Source: DATCYZ01 sp036526195 (GTDB taxonomy: Bacteria; Pseudomonadota; Gammaproteobacteria; Burkholderiales; SG8-39). From it: a stretch of DNA of 10,324 nt. Both the position numbers and the translations under genes were made by a program. Where the stretch lies: positions 1-10,324 of the forward strand of contig DATCYZ010000143.1 in the NCBI GenBank assembly GCA_036526195.1, written 5' to 3'. Positions 1-7,804 of the stretch are shown here, piece after piece (positions within the stretch are counted from its first letter, which is position 1; the number at the start of each line of letters is the position of its first letter). The notes under the pieces are model-generated. The model made no database searches, was not told where the DNA came from, and worked only from the letters and a program-made list of their open reading frames with translations.

Positions 1-33
1 GCTCGATTCCGTAGCCTGAATTCTGCTAGCTGA
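1..33 (+). CDS. Possible 3' end of an upstream gene
   Basis: Frame 1 is open from the left edge to a TGA at 31-33 and would encode the tail ARFRSLNSAS, ending one base before the RND start codon. HAE1-type RND permeases are usually preceded by their periplasmic adaptor (membrane fusion protein), so this could be the adaptor's last codons. Ten residues cannot be assigned to a family. Frame 2 also ends nearby (TGA at 17-19), so the frame itself is uncertain. Confidence 0.25.
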   Translation, partial: ARFRSLNSAS

Positions 34-34
34 A

Positions 35-3000
35 ATGCAACTCCCCGAACTCTGCATCCGCCGCCCGGTCTTCGCCACGGTCATGAGCCTGATGATCGTG
101 CTGGTCGGCGTGATCGCGTTCGAGAAGCTGACGGTGCGCGAGTACCCGAAGATCGACACGCCGGTGGTCTCGGTGCGCACGGTCTACAAGGGCGCGAGCG
201 CGCAGGTGATCGAGTCGCAGGTGACGCAGCCGCTGGAGGACTCGATCGCGGGGATCGAGGGCGTGAGGACGCTGAAGTCGGTGTCGCGCGAGGAGGTGAG
301 CCAGATCACGGTGGAATTCGTCACGGAGCGCAACGTGGACGCGGCGGCGAACGACGTGCGCGACCGGGTGGCGCGGGTGCGGGCGCTGCTGCCGGACGCG
401 GCGGACGATTCCGTGGTCTCGAAGATCGAGGCGGACGCTCAAGCCGTCATGTGGCTGGCGTTCTCCTCGCAGCAGCATTCGTCGCTGGAACTGTCGGACT
501 ACGCCGACCGTTACGTCGCCGACCGGCTGAAGACGCTGCCCGGGGTGGCCTCGGTGATCGTCGGCGGAGCGCGGCGCTACGCGATGCGCATCTGGCTGGA
601 CCGCGACCGGCTCGCCGGCTACAGCCTGACGCCGCAGGACGTGGAGGCGGCGCTGCGGCGCCAGAACGTCGAGATCCCGGCGGGGCGCATCGAATCCGCG
701 CAGCGCGAGTTCACGGTGCTGGCCGAGGCCGACCTGCGCAGCGCGCGCCAGTTCAACGACATGATCCTCACCGAGGTGCGCGGCTACCCGGTGCGGTTGT
801 CCGACGTGGGCGAGGCGCGCCTCGGCGCGCTGGACGAGCGCAACATCGTGCGGGTGAACGGCAACCCGGCGGTGGGGCTGGGGGTGGTGAAGCAGTCCAC
901 CGCCAACACGCTGTCGGTGGCGCGCGGGGTGAAGGCCGAGGTCGCGCGCCTCGCGCCCGGCCTGCCCGAGGGCATGCAGCTGCGCGTCGCCTTCGACTCC
1001 TCGATCTTCATCGAGCGCTCGATCGAGGCGGTGTACAAGGTGCTCGGCGAGGCGGTGCTGCTGGTGGTGCTGGTGATTTTCCTCTTCCTGCGCTCGGTGC
1101 GCTCCACCCTGATTCCCTTCGTCACCATCCCGGTGTCGCTGGTGGGGGCGTTCTTCTTCCTCTACCTGCTCGGCTTCTCGATCAACGTGCTGACGCTGCT
1201 CGGCATCGTGCTGGCGGTGGGCCTGGTGGTGGACGACGCCATCGTGGTGCTGGAGAACTGCCACCGGCACGTCGAGATGGGCAAGTCGCCGCGACAGGCG
1301 GCGATCGACGGCTCGAAGGAGATCGCCTTCGCGGTGATCGCGATGTCGACCACGCTGGCGGCGGTGTTCGCGCCGCTCGCCTTCATCACCGGCAACACCG
1401 GCAAGCTGTTCACCGAGTTCGCGCTCACCGTGGCCGCCGCGGTGGTGGTCTCGGGCTTCGTCGCGCTCACGCTCACCCCGATGATGTGCTCGCGCCTGCT
1501 GAAGGCGCAGGAATCGCACGGCCGCGTCTACCAGGCCATGGAGCGCTTCTTCAACGGCATGACCGCGGGCTACCGCGGCGCGCTCGGCCTCGCGCTGCGC
1601 GCGCGCTGGCTGGTGGTGCTGGTGTTCGCCGGCGTGCTGGCGGGCGCGGTGTGGGCCTACCAGTCGCTCAAGCAGGAACTCTCGCCGCTGGAAGACCGCG
1701 GCTTCTTCCTCTCGCTCATCATCGCGCCCGAGGGTTCGACGCTGGACTACACCGACCAGAACGTGCGCACCGTGGAGAGAATCTACTCTGGCGTGCCCGA
1801 GATCCGCAACACCTTCGCGGTGGTGGCGCCGGGCCTGGAGCGCCCCACCCCGGTGAACACCGGCATCACCTTCAGCCAGCTGACCCCCTGGGAGGAACGC
1901 ACCCGCAAGACGCAGCAGATCACCGCCGAGCTGCAGCCCAAGCTGTTCGGCGGCCTGCCCGGGGTGTTCGCCTTCCCGGTGAACCCGCCGTCCCTGGGCC
2001 AGAGCTTCCGCAACCCGCCGGTGCAGTTCGTGGTGCAGGCGAATTCCTACGAGGAACTCGATGCCGCGATGACGAAACTGCTGGCCGAGGCGCGCGCCAG
2101 CAAGGCGATCGCCAACCCGGATTCCGACCTGCGACTGAACAAGCCGCAGCTGGCGGTGGACATCGACCGCGACAAGGCCGCTGCCGTCGGCGTCGACGTC
2201 GAGACCATCGGCCGCACGCTGGAAACGCTGCTCGGCGGGCGCCAGGTGACCCGCTTCAAGCGCCAGGGCAAGCAGTACGACGTCGTCGTGCAGCTCGAGC
2301 CCAAGGACCGCAACACGCCCGGGGACCTGACCGCGATTTACGTGCGCGCCAAGGACGGGCGCCTGGTGCAGCTCTCCAATCTCGTCAAGGTGCGCGAGAC
2401 CGTGGCGGCAAAGGAACTCAACCACTTCAACCGGCTGCGCGCCGCCATCCTCTCGGGCAACGTGTCCCCGGGCTACTCGCTCGGCGAGGCGCTGCAGGTG
2501 CTGGAAACCGCCGCCGACAAGGTGCTGCCCAAGAGCGCGCGCACCGAGCTCGACGGCGTCTCGCGCGAGTTCCGCGAGTCCGGCTCGGCGCTGCTCTTTA
2601 CCTTCGCGCTGGCGCTCGCCTTCATCTACCTGGTGCTCTCGGCGCAGTTCGAAAGCTTCGTCGCGCCCTTCGTCATCCTGCTCACGGTGCCGCTGGCCGC
2701 GCTCGGCGCGCTGCTCGCGCTCGGCTTCGCCGGCGGATCGCTGAACGTCTATTCGCAGATCGGTCTCGTGATGCTGATAGGACTGGTGACCAAGAACGGC
2801 ATTTTGATCGTCGAGTTCGCCAACCAGCTGCGCGAGCGAGGCATGACGAAGTTCGAGGCGGTGCTCGAGGCCTCCGCGTTGCGCCTGCGGCCGATCCTGA
2901 TGACCTCCGGCGCCACCGTGCTCGGCGCCATGCCGCTCGCGCTCGCCGTCGGTGCCGGGGCGGAAGCGCGCCAGACCATCGGCTGGGTGGTGGTCGGCGG

Positions 3001-3133
3001 CCTGACGGTGGGCACCGCCTTCGCGCTGCTGGTGATCCCGGTGGCCTACACTCTGCTCTCGCGCGACGGGCCGCGTGCCGCCCCGGCGGGCGGGGCGACA
3101 CCCGCGGGGGCGCCGGCGGCGCCGCGCGACTGA
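35..3133 (+). CDS. RND efflux permease (HAE1/AcrB-type)
   Basis: This is an inner-membrane proton/drug antiporter, the pump subunit of a tripartite efflux system (adaptor and outer-membrane channel not seen here). At 1032 aa it has normal AcrB length. The N-terminus (LCIRRPVFATV, residues 6-16) is the typical RND opening helix, which supports the ATG at 35 despite no clear Shine-Dalgarno. A periplasmic porter domain follows TM1. The TM4 motif GLVVDDAIVVLEN carries the Asp pair D400/D401, and TM10 has K920 in GLVTKNGIL; these match the proton-relay Asp-Asp-Lys of AcrB, so the pump looks functional. A second periplasmic domain and TM7-12 follow, ending in an Ala/Gly/Pro-rich tail of about 20 residues. 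The SDR gene begins 16 bases downstream, suggesting one transcript. The family is certain; the substrate is unknown. Confidence 0.96.
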   Translation: MQLPELCIRRPVFATVMSLMIVLVGVIAFEKLTVREYPKIDTPVVSVRTVYKGASAQVIESQVTQPLEDSIAGIEGVRTLKSVSREEVSQITVEFVTERNVDAAANDVRDRVARVRALLPDAADDSVVSKIEADAQAVMWLAFSSQQHSSLELSDYADRYVADRLKTLPGVASVIVGGARRYAMRIWLDRDRLAGYSLTPQDVEAALRRQNVEIPAGRIESAQREFTVLAEADLRSARQFNDMILTEVRGYPVRLSDVGEARLGALDERNIVRVNGNPAVGLGVVKQSTANTLSVARGVKAEVARLAPGLPEGMQLRVAFDSSIFIERSIEAVYKVLGEAVLLVVLVIFLFLRSVRSTLIPFVTIPVSLVGAFFFLYLLGFSINVLTLLGIVLAVGLVVDDAIVVLENCHRHVEMGKSPRQAAIDGSKEIAFAVIAMSTTLAAVFAPLAFITGNTGKLFTEFALTVAAAVVVSGFVALTLTPMMCSRLLKAQESHGRVYQAMERFFNGMTAGYRGALGLALRARWLVVLVFAGVLAGAVWAYQSLKQELSPLEDRGFFLSLIIAPEGSTLDYTDQNVRTVERIYSGVPEIRNTFAVVAPGLERPTPVNTGITFSQLTPWEERTRKTQQITAELQPKLFGGLPGVFAFPVNPPSLGQSFRNPPVQFVVQANSYEELDAAMTKLLAEARASKAIANPDSDLRLNKPQLAVDIDRDKAAAVGVDVETIGRTLETLLGGRQVTRFKRQGKQYDVVVQLEPKDRNTPGDLTAIYVRAKDGRLVQLSNLVKVRETVAAKELNHFNRLRAAILSGNVSPGYSLGEALQVLETAADKVLPKSARTELDGVSREFRESGSALLFTFALALAFIYLVLSAQFESFVAPFVILLTVPLAALGALLALGFAGGSLNVYSQIGLVMLIGLVTKNGILIVEFANQLRERGMTKFEAVLEASALRLRPILMTSGATVLGAMPLALAVGAGAEARQTIGWVVVGGLTVGTAFALLVIPVAYTLLSRDGPRAAPAGGATPAGAPAAPRD

Positions 3134-3149
3134 TCCACGAGGAGACGAG

Positions 3150-3920
3150 ATGAGCGAGAAGCTCTTTGCAGGAGACACCGCGCTGGTCACCGGCGCCGGC
3201 GGCGGCATCGGCCGCGGCATCGCCGAGGCGCTCGCGCGCGAGGGCGCGCGCGTGCTGTGCGCCGACGTGGGCGAGGGGGTGAGGCCGGTGGTCGAGGCGA
3301 TCCGCGCCGCGGGCGGCAATGCCGAGGCGATCGTCGCCGACCTCGCCAAGGCGGGCGCCGCGGCGAAGCTGGCGGCGGACGCGATCGCCAAGCTCGGGAA
3401 GGTGACGCTCTTCGTGCACAGCGCGAGCCCGCGCCGCCACGAGGAACACACGGTGCTCGAGACGACCGAGGCGGTCTGGCGCGAGATGCAGGAGGTGAAC
3501 CTGAACGCCGGCTTCTTCCTCGGCCAGGCGCTCGGGCGCCACATGCGCGGGAAGAAGGTCAAGGGACGGATGCTGTACATCACCTCGCTGCATGCCTATG
3601 CGCCGAGGAACCTCGCGCACTACAGCGCGGCCAAGGCCGGCCAGACCATGCTGATGAAGGAACTCGCGCGCGCGCTCGGACCCGACGGCATTCGCGTCAA
3701 CGCGATCGCCCCGGGGGCGATTCCCGGCGGCGGCTTCGACGCGACGAAGAACCCGGGGCTGCTGGAATGCATCCCGCTCGGGCGCATGGGCACGCCGGCG
3801 GACATCGCCGGCATGGCGCTCGCGGTGCTCTCGGAGCGCTTCGGCGCCTATGTCACCGGCACCACCATCGCCGTCGATGGCGGCATCGCGCTGAAGAACT
3901 GGATCGAACCCCGTGGCTGA
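3150..3920 (+). CDS. Short-chain dehydrogenase/reductase (SDR)
   Basis: This is a predicted cytosolic NAD(P)-dependent oxidoreductase of 256 aa, the size of classical SDRs. The Rossmann motif TGAGGGIG lies at residues 14-21. An acidic residue at the end of beta-2 (D39, in CADV) suggests NAD(H) preference by family rules. The catalytic set is present: N117, S146, Y158 and K162 (YSAAK). The C-terminal VTGTTIAVDGG is the usual SDR closing motif. Two departures from the classical pattern are visible: the NNAG motif reads HSAS (residues 90-93), and Ser-Tyr spacing is 12 rather than 13. The ATG at 3150 is chosen because GAGGAG (3139-3144) sits 5 bases before it; a longer frame from 3075 overlaps the RND gene and reads as its shadow. 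Position before a cupin and an ACAD suggests a hydroxyacyl-CoA or alcohol dehydrogenase step, which is inference. Confidence 0.93.
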   Translation: MSEKLFAGDTALVTGAGGGIGRGIAEALAREGARVLCADVGEGVRPVVEAIRAAGGNAEAIVADLAKAGAAAKLAADAIAKLGKVTLFVHSASPRRHEEHTVLETTEAVWREMQEVNLNAGFFLGQALGRHMRGKKVKGRMLYITSLHAYAPRNLAHYSAAKAGQTMLMKELARALGPDGIRVNAIAPGAIPGGGFDATKNPGLLECIPLGRMGTPADIAGMALAVLSERFGAYVTGTTIAVDGGIALKNWIEPRG

Positions 3921-3930
3921 AGGAGGCCTG

Positions 3931-4311
3931 ATGAAACATCGTTACCTGGTGCGCCAGCAGGACGTGAAACCCTATTCCCCTGCCAACCACACCGGCACGC
4001 AGAACTTCCGCATGATCGGCGCCGAGACGGTGGGCGCGAAGCAGCTGGAGATGCTGATCGGCGAGGTCGAGCGCGGCAAGGGCGCGCTGCCGCACGCGCA
4101 CCCCGGCATCGAGCAGGTCTGCTACATGTTGCAGGGCACCGCGCACGTGGAAGTGGCGGGCGAGGCCTTCGAGATGGCGCCGGGCGAGGCCTGCTTCTTC
4201 CCGGCGGACGCGCCGCATTTGCTCACCGTTACCAGCGAGCGCGCGAAGGTGATGGTGATCTACGCGCCGCCCTACGAGGAAAACCCGGCGCGCACCACGC
4301 GCAAGGCCTGA
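3931..4311 (+). CDS. Small single-domain cupin protein
   Basis: This 126-aa protein has one cupin barrel. Motif 1 (LPHAHPGIEQVCYMLQG) gives the metal ligands H55, H57 and E61, and motif 2 (FFPADAPHLLTV) gives H96, so a 3-His/1-Glu metal site appears complete. Single-domain cupins include dioxygenases, isomerases and non-enzymatic ligand binders, so no reaction is assigned. The start is the ATG at 3931, with a strong AAGGAGG at 3920-3926 four bases upstream; an in-frame GTG at 3913 overlaps the SDR end and is less likely. It sits 10 bases after the SDR and 3 bases before the ACAD, so it is almost certainly co-translated with them and probably serves the same pathway. There is no signal peptide. 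Confidence 0.88.
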   Translation: MKHRYLVRQQDVKPYSPANHTGTQNFRMIGAETVGAKQLEMLIGEVERGKGALPHAHPGIEQVCYMLQGTAHVEVAGEAFEMAPGEACFFPADAPHLLTVTSERAKVMVIYAPPYEENPARTTRKA

Positions 4312-4314
4312 GGC

Positions 4315-5481
4315 ATGGATTTTTCCTTCACGCCCGAGCAGGAACAGATCCGCGAGGCGATCGCCAAGATCTGCGCGCGCTTTCCCGACGACTACTGGCT
4401 GAAGAAAGACAAGGCAGGCGGCGACCCGGTGGAACTGCACCAGGCGCTCGCGGCGGACGGGTGGCTGGGCATCGCCATGCCGGAAGAATACGGCGGCTCG
4501 GGCCTCGGCATCACCGAGGCGGCGATCATGATGCAGACCATCGCCGAATCCGGCGCCGGGTTCTCCGGGGCCTCCGCCGTCCACATGAACATCTTCGGCC
4601 TGAACCCGGTGGTGGTGTTCGGCACCGAGGCGCAGAAGAAACGCATGCTGCCGCCGCTGATCGCGGGGAAGGACCGCTCCTGCTTCGCGGTCACCGAGCC
4701 GAACACCGGCCTGAACACCACGCGGGTGAAGACCAAGGCCGAGAAGAGCGGCAAGAAATACATCGTCTCCGGGCAGAAGGTGTGGATCTCCACCGCCCAG
4801 CTCGCGCAGAAGGTGCTGCTGCTCGCGCGCACCACGCCGATCGAGGACTGCGCGAAGCCGCAACATGGCCTCTCGCTCTTCTATACCGACTTCGACCGCA
4901 AGTACATCGAGGTGCGCGAGATCGAAAAGATGGGCCGCAAGGCGGTCGACTCGAACCAGGTGTTCTTCGACGGCCTGCCGGTACCGGAGGAAGACCGCAT
5001 CGGCGAGGAAGGCAAGGGATTCGACTACATCCTGCACGGCATGAACCCGGAGCGCATCCTGATCGCCGCGGAATCGGTGGGCCTCGGGCGCTGCGCGATC
5101 CAGCGCGCCACGGCCTACGCCAAGGAGCGCATCGTGTTCGACCGGCCGATCGGCAAGAACCAGGCGATCCAGCACCCGCTCGCCGAGAAGTGGCTGGCGC
5201 TGGAAGCCGCCAACCTGATGGTTTGGAAGGCGGCCTGGTTGTATGACTCCGGCAAGCCCTGCGGCGCGGAGGCAAACGGCGCCAAGTACCTCGCCGGCGA
5301 GGCGGGGTTCGACGCCTGCCAGCAGGCGCTGATGACCCACGGCGGCTTCGGCTACGCGAAGGAGTACCACGTCGAGCGGTACCTTCGCGAATCGCTGATC
5401 GGGCGCATCGCGCCGGTGAGCCCGCAGCTGGTGCTCTGCTTCATCGCGGAGCGGGTGCTGGGGCTGCCGAAGTCCTATTGA
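4315..5481 (+). CDS. Acyl-CoA dehydrogenase family flavoprotein
   Basis: The 388-aa length fits the ACAD family: an N-terminal helical domain (residues 1 to about 120), a beta domain with the FAD/substrate signature CFAVTEPNTG (123-132), and a C-terminal helical domain with GGFGY (343-347) and the ER..R stretch at 354-358. Such enzymes oxidise acyl-CoA to 2-enoyl-CoA and pass electrons to ETF. The region where most members carry the catalytic Glu (IYEGT) reads RIAPVSP here, with P367 aligned to that Glu. E246 in MNPERILIA occupies the position of the base in isovaleryl-CoA and long-chain dehydrogenases and could replace it. The ATG at 4315 is 3 bases after the cupin stop, with AAGG at 4303-4306. 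Probable last gene of the cluster: a 110-base gap with an operator-like palindrome follows. The acyl chain used is unknown. Confidence 0.93.
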   Translation: MDFSFTPEQEQIREAIAKICARFPDDYWLKKDKAGGDPVELHQALAADGWLGIAMPEEYGGSGLGITEAAIMMQTIAESGAGFSGASAVHMNIFGLNPVVVFGTEAQKKRMLPPLIAGKDRSCFAVTEPNTGLNTTRVKTKAEKSGKKYIVSGQKVWISTAQLAQKVLLLARTTPIEDCAKPQHGLSLFYTDFDRKYIEVREIEKMGRKAVDSNQVFFDGLPVPEEDRIGEEGKGFDYILHGMNPERILIAAESVGLGRCAIQRATAYAKERIVFDRPIGKNQAIQHPLAEKWLALEAANLMVWKAAWLYDSGKPCGAEANGAKYLAGEAGFDACQQALMTHGGFGYAKEYHVERYLRESLIGRIAPVSPQLVLCFIAERVLGLPKSY

Positions 5482-5507
5482 AACCGGGGCCGGCGCCGGG
5501 ACCTGGA

Positions 5508-5528
5508 TTTTGGTAACGTATATGTTAC
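5508..5528. promoter_or_regulatory. Putative operator, copy 1 (upstream of SulP gene)
   Basis: TTTTGG leads into the near-perfect 16-bp palindrome GTAACGTATATGTTAC (5513-5528); only the pair at positions 6/11 does not match. It ends 63 bases before the SulP ATG and lies in an AT-rich patch within a GC-rich gap, where a -10 element (such as TACTAT, 5526-5531) would be expected. A nearly identical site stands before the DJ-1/PfpI gene. Size and symmetry fit a dimeric helix-turn-helix regulator, for example of the TetR or GntR families; which one is not known. Confidence 0.6.
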
Positions 5529-5591
5529 TATGTGGCATGAACCGGCGTTCCGCGCTGCCTGCCGATCCGGAATCCTCGTGCTGACCGTCGC

Positions 5592-7289
5592 ATGAGGATC
5601 GGCGCCGCACTGGTCAGTTCGCTGCGCGACGGGTCGTTCTTCGGTTCGTTCGGCAGGAACGTGATCGCCGGCCTGACGGTCGGCGTGGTGGCGCTGCCCC
5701 TGTCGATGGGCCTGGCGATCGCCAGCGGCGTGCCGCCGCAGCACGGCCTGTACACCGCCATCATAGGCGGCTTCGTCATCGCGCTGGCCGGCGGCTCGCG
5801 CTTCAACATATCGGGGCCGACCGCCGCCTTCGTGGTGATCCTGCTGCCCATCGTGCAGCAGTATGGCCTGAGCGGCCTCCTGATCGCCGGCATCCTCTCG
5901 GGGTTCATCCTGATCGCGCTGGGGTTCTTCCGGGTGGGGCGCTTCATCCAGGCGATTCCCTACCCGGTGGTGATCGGCTTCACCGCCGGCATCGGCACAG
6001 TGATCGCCTTCCTGCAGGTGAAGGACCTGTTCGGCCTGAAGCCCGAGCCCGGCGGCATCCACTTCATGGAAAAGGCCTGGGCCTATGGCGCGGCCCTGCC
6101 GACGCTCGCCTGGCAGGAGGCGCTGGTGGGCCTGTCGACGCTGGCGCTGATCTTCTGGTGGAAGCGGGTGCCGAGCCGGATCCCGGGCTACCTGGTGGCG
6201 CTGGTCTGGGGCACGGTGCTGGCGCTGATCTTCAATGCCGTTGAGTTCCTGCCCGACCTCGACACCATCGCCTCGCGCTTCAACTATTCGGACGGCGCGG
6301 CGACCGGCGCCGGCATCCCGCCGTTCCTGCCCTCGTTCATCCTGCCCTGGCAACTGCCCGGGCCGGACGGCGCCCCGGTCGAGTTCTCCTACGAGTTCGC
6401 GCAGGCGATGTTCCGCGCCGCCTTCGCCATCGCCATCCTCGGGGCCCTTGAATCGCTGCTCTGCGCGGTGGTGGCCGACGGCATGACCGGCGCGCAGCAC
6501 AACCCGGACAGCGAGCTGGTCGGCCAGGGCATCGGCAACGTGGTGGTGCCGTTCTTCGGCGGCATCCCGGTGACCGCCGCGATCGCGCGCACCGCTTTGA
6601 ACGTGCGCACCGGCGCCACCACGCCGCTGGCGGCGATGGTGCATTCGGTGTTCGTGCTGGTGGCGGTGCTGCTGATGGCGCAGGCCCTGTCGCAGATTCC
6701 GATGTCGGCGATGGCCGCGGTGCTGGTGGCGGTGGCCTGGAACATGAGCGAGCCCAAGCACGTGGTGCACCTGGTGAAGAACGCGCCGGGGTCGGACGTC
6801 GCGGTGTTCGCGACCTGCTACGGGCTGACGGTGCTGATCGACATGCAGGTGGCGGTGACCGCCGGGCTGGTGCTGGCCGCGGTGATGTTCATCCGCCGCA
6901 TGAGCGAGCTGACCGGCACCGCGGTGATGGCGCCGCATCCCTCGCACGCGCACGACGAGCGGCGCGCCGGGGTGGTGGTCTACGACGTCAACGGGCCGCT
7001 GTTCTTCGGGGCGGCGCACAAGGCGCTGAAGGTGATCCTGACGGTGGACCGCGGCGTGCACTCGGTGGTGCTGGACCTCGCCGACGTGTCGGTGATCGAC
7101 ACCACCGGCATGGTGAACCTGCGCTCGATCGCCGAGCTGCTGGCGGCGCGGCACATCAACCTCTACCTGCTGCACGCGCAGGAGAACATCGAGGCCAAGC
7201 TGCGGCGCTTCGGGCTGGGGTCGGCGCCGAGCAATCTGGTGCTGATCAAGGCGATGGAAGAGGTTGCGATGCCCGAGGCTGCGTCATGA
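5592..7289 (+). CDS. dauA: SulP-family transporter with STAS domain, DauA-like
   Basis: This 565-aa inner-membrane anion transporter has the SulP layout: many hydrophobic helices over residues 23 to about 440, then a cytoplasmic STAS domain (about 457-560). Segments such as GGSRFNISGPTAAFVVIL (67-84), GALESLLCAVVADGMTG around E287, and SELVGQGIGN closely resemble E. coli DauA (YchM), an aerobic C4-dicarboxylate (succinate) carrier, as recalled from the family. Dicarboxylates are thus the favoured substrate; sulfate or bicarbonate remain possible for SulP proteins. The STAS domain keeps the loop DTTG (503-506) corresponding to the phosphorylatable D-S/T-S/T-G of anti-sigma antagonists. The ATG at 5592 has no clear ribosome site. 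The reading frame closes upstream at a TGA (5538-5540) with no other ATG, GTG or TTG between. The stop overlaps the next gene by ATGA. A putative operator lies upstream. Confidence 0.93.
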   Translation: MRIGAALVSSLRDGSFFGSFGRNVIAGLTVGVVALPLSMGLAIASGVPPQHGLYTAIIGGFVIALAGGSRFNISGPTAAFVVILLPIVQQYGLSGLLIAGILSGFILIALGFFRVGRFIQAIPYPVVIGFTAGIGTVIAFLQVKDLFGLKPEPGGIHFMEKAWAYGAALPTLAWQEALVGLSTLALIFWWKRVPSRIPGYLVALVWGTVLALIFNAVEFLPDLDTIASRFNYSDGAATGAGIPPFLPSFILPWQLPGPDGAPVEFSYEFAQAMFRAAFAIAILGALESLLCAVVADGMTGAQHNPDSELVGQGIGNVVVPFFGGIPVTAAIARTALNVRTGATTPLAAMVHSVFVLVAVLLMAQALSQIPMSAMAAVLVAVAWNMSEPKHVVHLVKNAPGSDVAVFATCYGLTVLIDMQVAVTAGLVLAAVMFIRRMSELTGTAVMAPHPSHAHDERRAGVVVYDVNGPLFFGAAHKALKVILTVDRGVHSVVLDLADVSVIDTTGMVNLRSIAELLAARHINLYLLHAQENIEAKLRRFGLGSAPSNLVLIKAMEEVAMPEAAS

Positions 7290-7789
7290 GCCGGGTGCTG
7301 TATTTCGCCTACGGCTCGAACCTGCTCAGCCGCCGGCTGCAGGCGCGCACGCCCTCGGCGCGGCCGCTGGGGGTGGGGGGCTTGCGTTCGCACGTGCTGC
7401 GCTGGCACATGGCCGGGTCGGACGGCTCGGCGAAGTGCGACGTGGTGCCGGTGGGGGATTCTGCCTCGCAGGTGCTGGGGGTGGTGTACGAGCTGGCGCT
7501 GGCGGAGAAGCCGGCGCTGGATGCCGCCGAGACCCTGGGCGTGGGCTATCGCAAGACCGAGGTGTCGATCGAGATGGCGGGCGGTTCGATGCAGGCCTGG
7601 GTGTACCTCGCGCTGGACACCGATCCGCGGCGCGCGCCGTACGACTGGTACAAGGCCTTCGTGGTGAATGGCGCCAAGGAGCACGGGCTGGAGGCGGGGT
7701 ATGTGCGCATGCTCGAGGCGGTGCGGGCGGTGCCGGATCCGGATGCGCGGCGCGCGGAGATGAATTTCAGGTTGTCGCGGTCGGGCTGA
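7286..7789 (+). CDS. Gamma-glutamylcyclotransferase-like (AIG2/GGCT fold) protein
   Basis: This 167-aa cytosolic protein begins MSRVLYFAYGSNL. The YGSNL loop (residues 9-13) is the substrate-binding signature of the gamma-glutamylcyclotransferase fold, and E82 in LDAAETLGVGYRK matches the catalytic Glu of human GGCT (LDEQEGV). The later DWYKAFVVNGAKEHGL (120-135) is also typical. Known members cyclise gamma-glutamyl amino acids or other gamma-glutamyl amines to 5-oxoproline, or remove toxin modifications; the substrate here is unknown. The ATG at 7286 overlaps the SulP stop (ATGA), with GAGG at 7275-7278 seven bases upstream, so its translation is probably coupled to the transporter. It appears to be the last gene of that two-gene unit; a second operator-like site begins 16 bases after its stop. 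Confidence 0.88.
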   Translation: MSRVLYFAYGSNLLSRRLQARTPSARPLGVGGLRSHVLRWHMAGSDGSAKCDVVPVGDSASQVLGVVYELALAEKPALDAAETLGVGYRKTEVSIEMAGGSMQAWVYLALDTDPRRAPYDWYKAFVVNGAKEHGLEAGYVRMLEAVRAVPDPDARRAEMNFRLSRSG

Positions 7790-7804
7790 GCGCCGGTTTC
7801 GGCC

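Noticed and set aside
3075..3149. An upstream start that would lengthen the SDR by 25 residues
   Set aside because: It overlaps the end of the RND gene, encodes Arg/Gly-rich sequence unlike SDR N-termini, and the ATG at 3150 has a good ribosome site.
451..3153. A 900-codon plus-strand frame rich in Arg, Gly and Ala inside the RND gene
   Set aside because: It is an out-of-frame shadow with low-complexity composition and no motifs; such frames are expected at this G+C.
26..3583. A 1185-codon minus-strand open frame rich in Arg, His and Glu, opposite the RND and SDR genes
   Set aside because: It mirrors the codon structure of the RND gene in high-GC DNA, shows no recognisable domain, and the plus strand encodes clear conserved proteins throughout.
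5484..5511. GC-rich dyad CCGGCGCCGG followed by TTTT as a terminator of the ACAD operon
   Set aside because: The stem is short and self-palindromic, the T-run is only four bases and 8 bases away, and similar CGGCGCC sequences occur by chance elsewhere in this GC-rich DNA.
5475..7175. A 566-codon His/Arg-rich minus-strand frame opposite the SulP gene
   Set aside because: It is a composition-driven shadow; the plus-strand protein matches SulP along its whole length.
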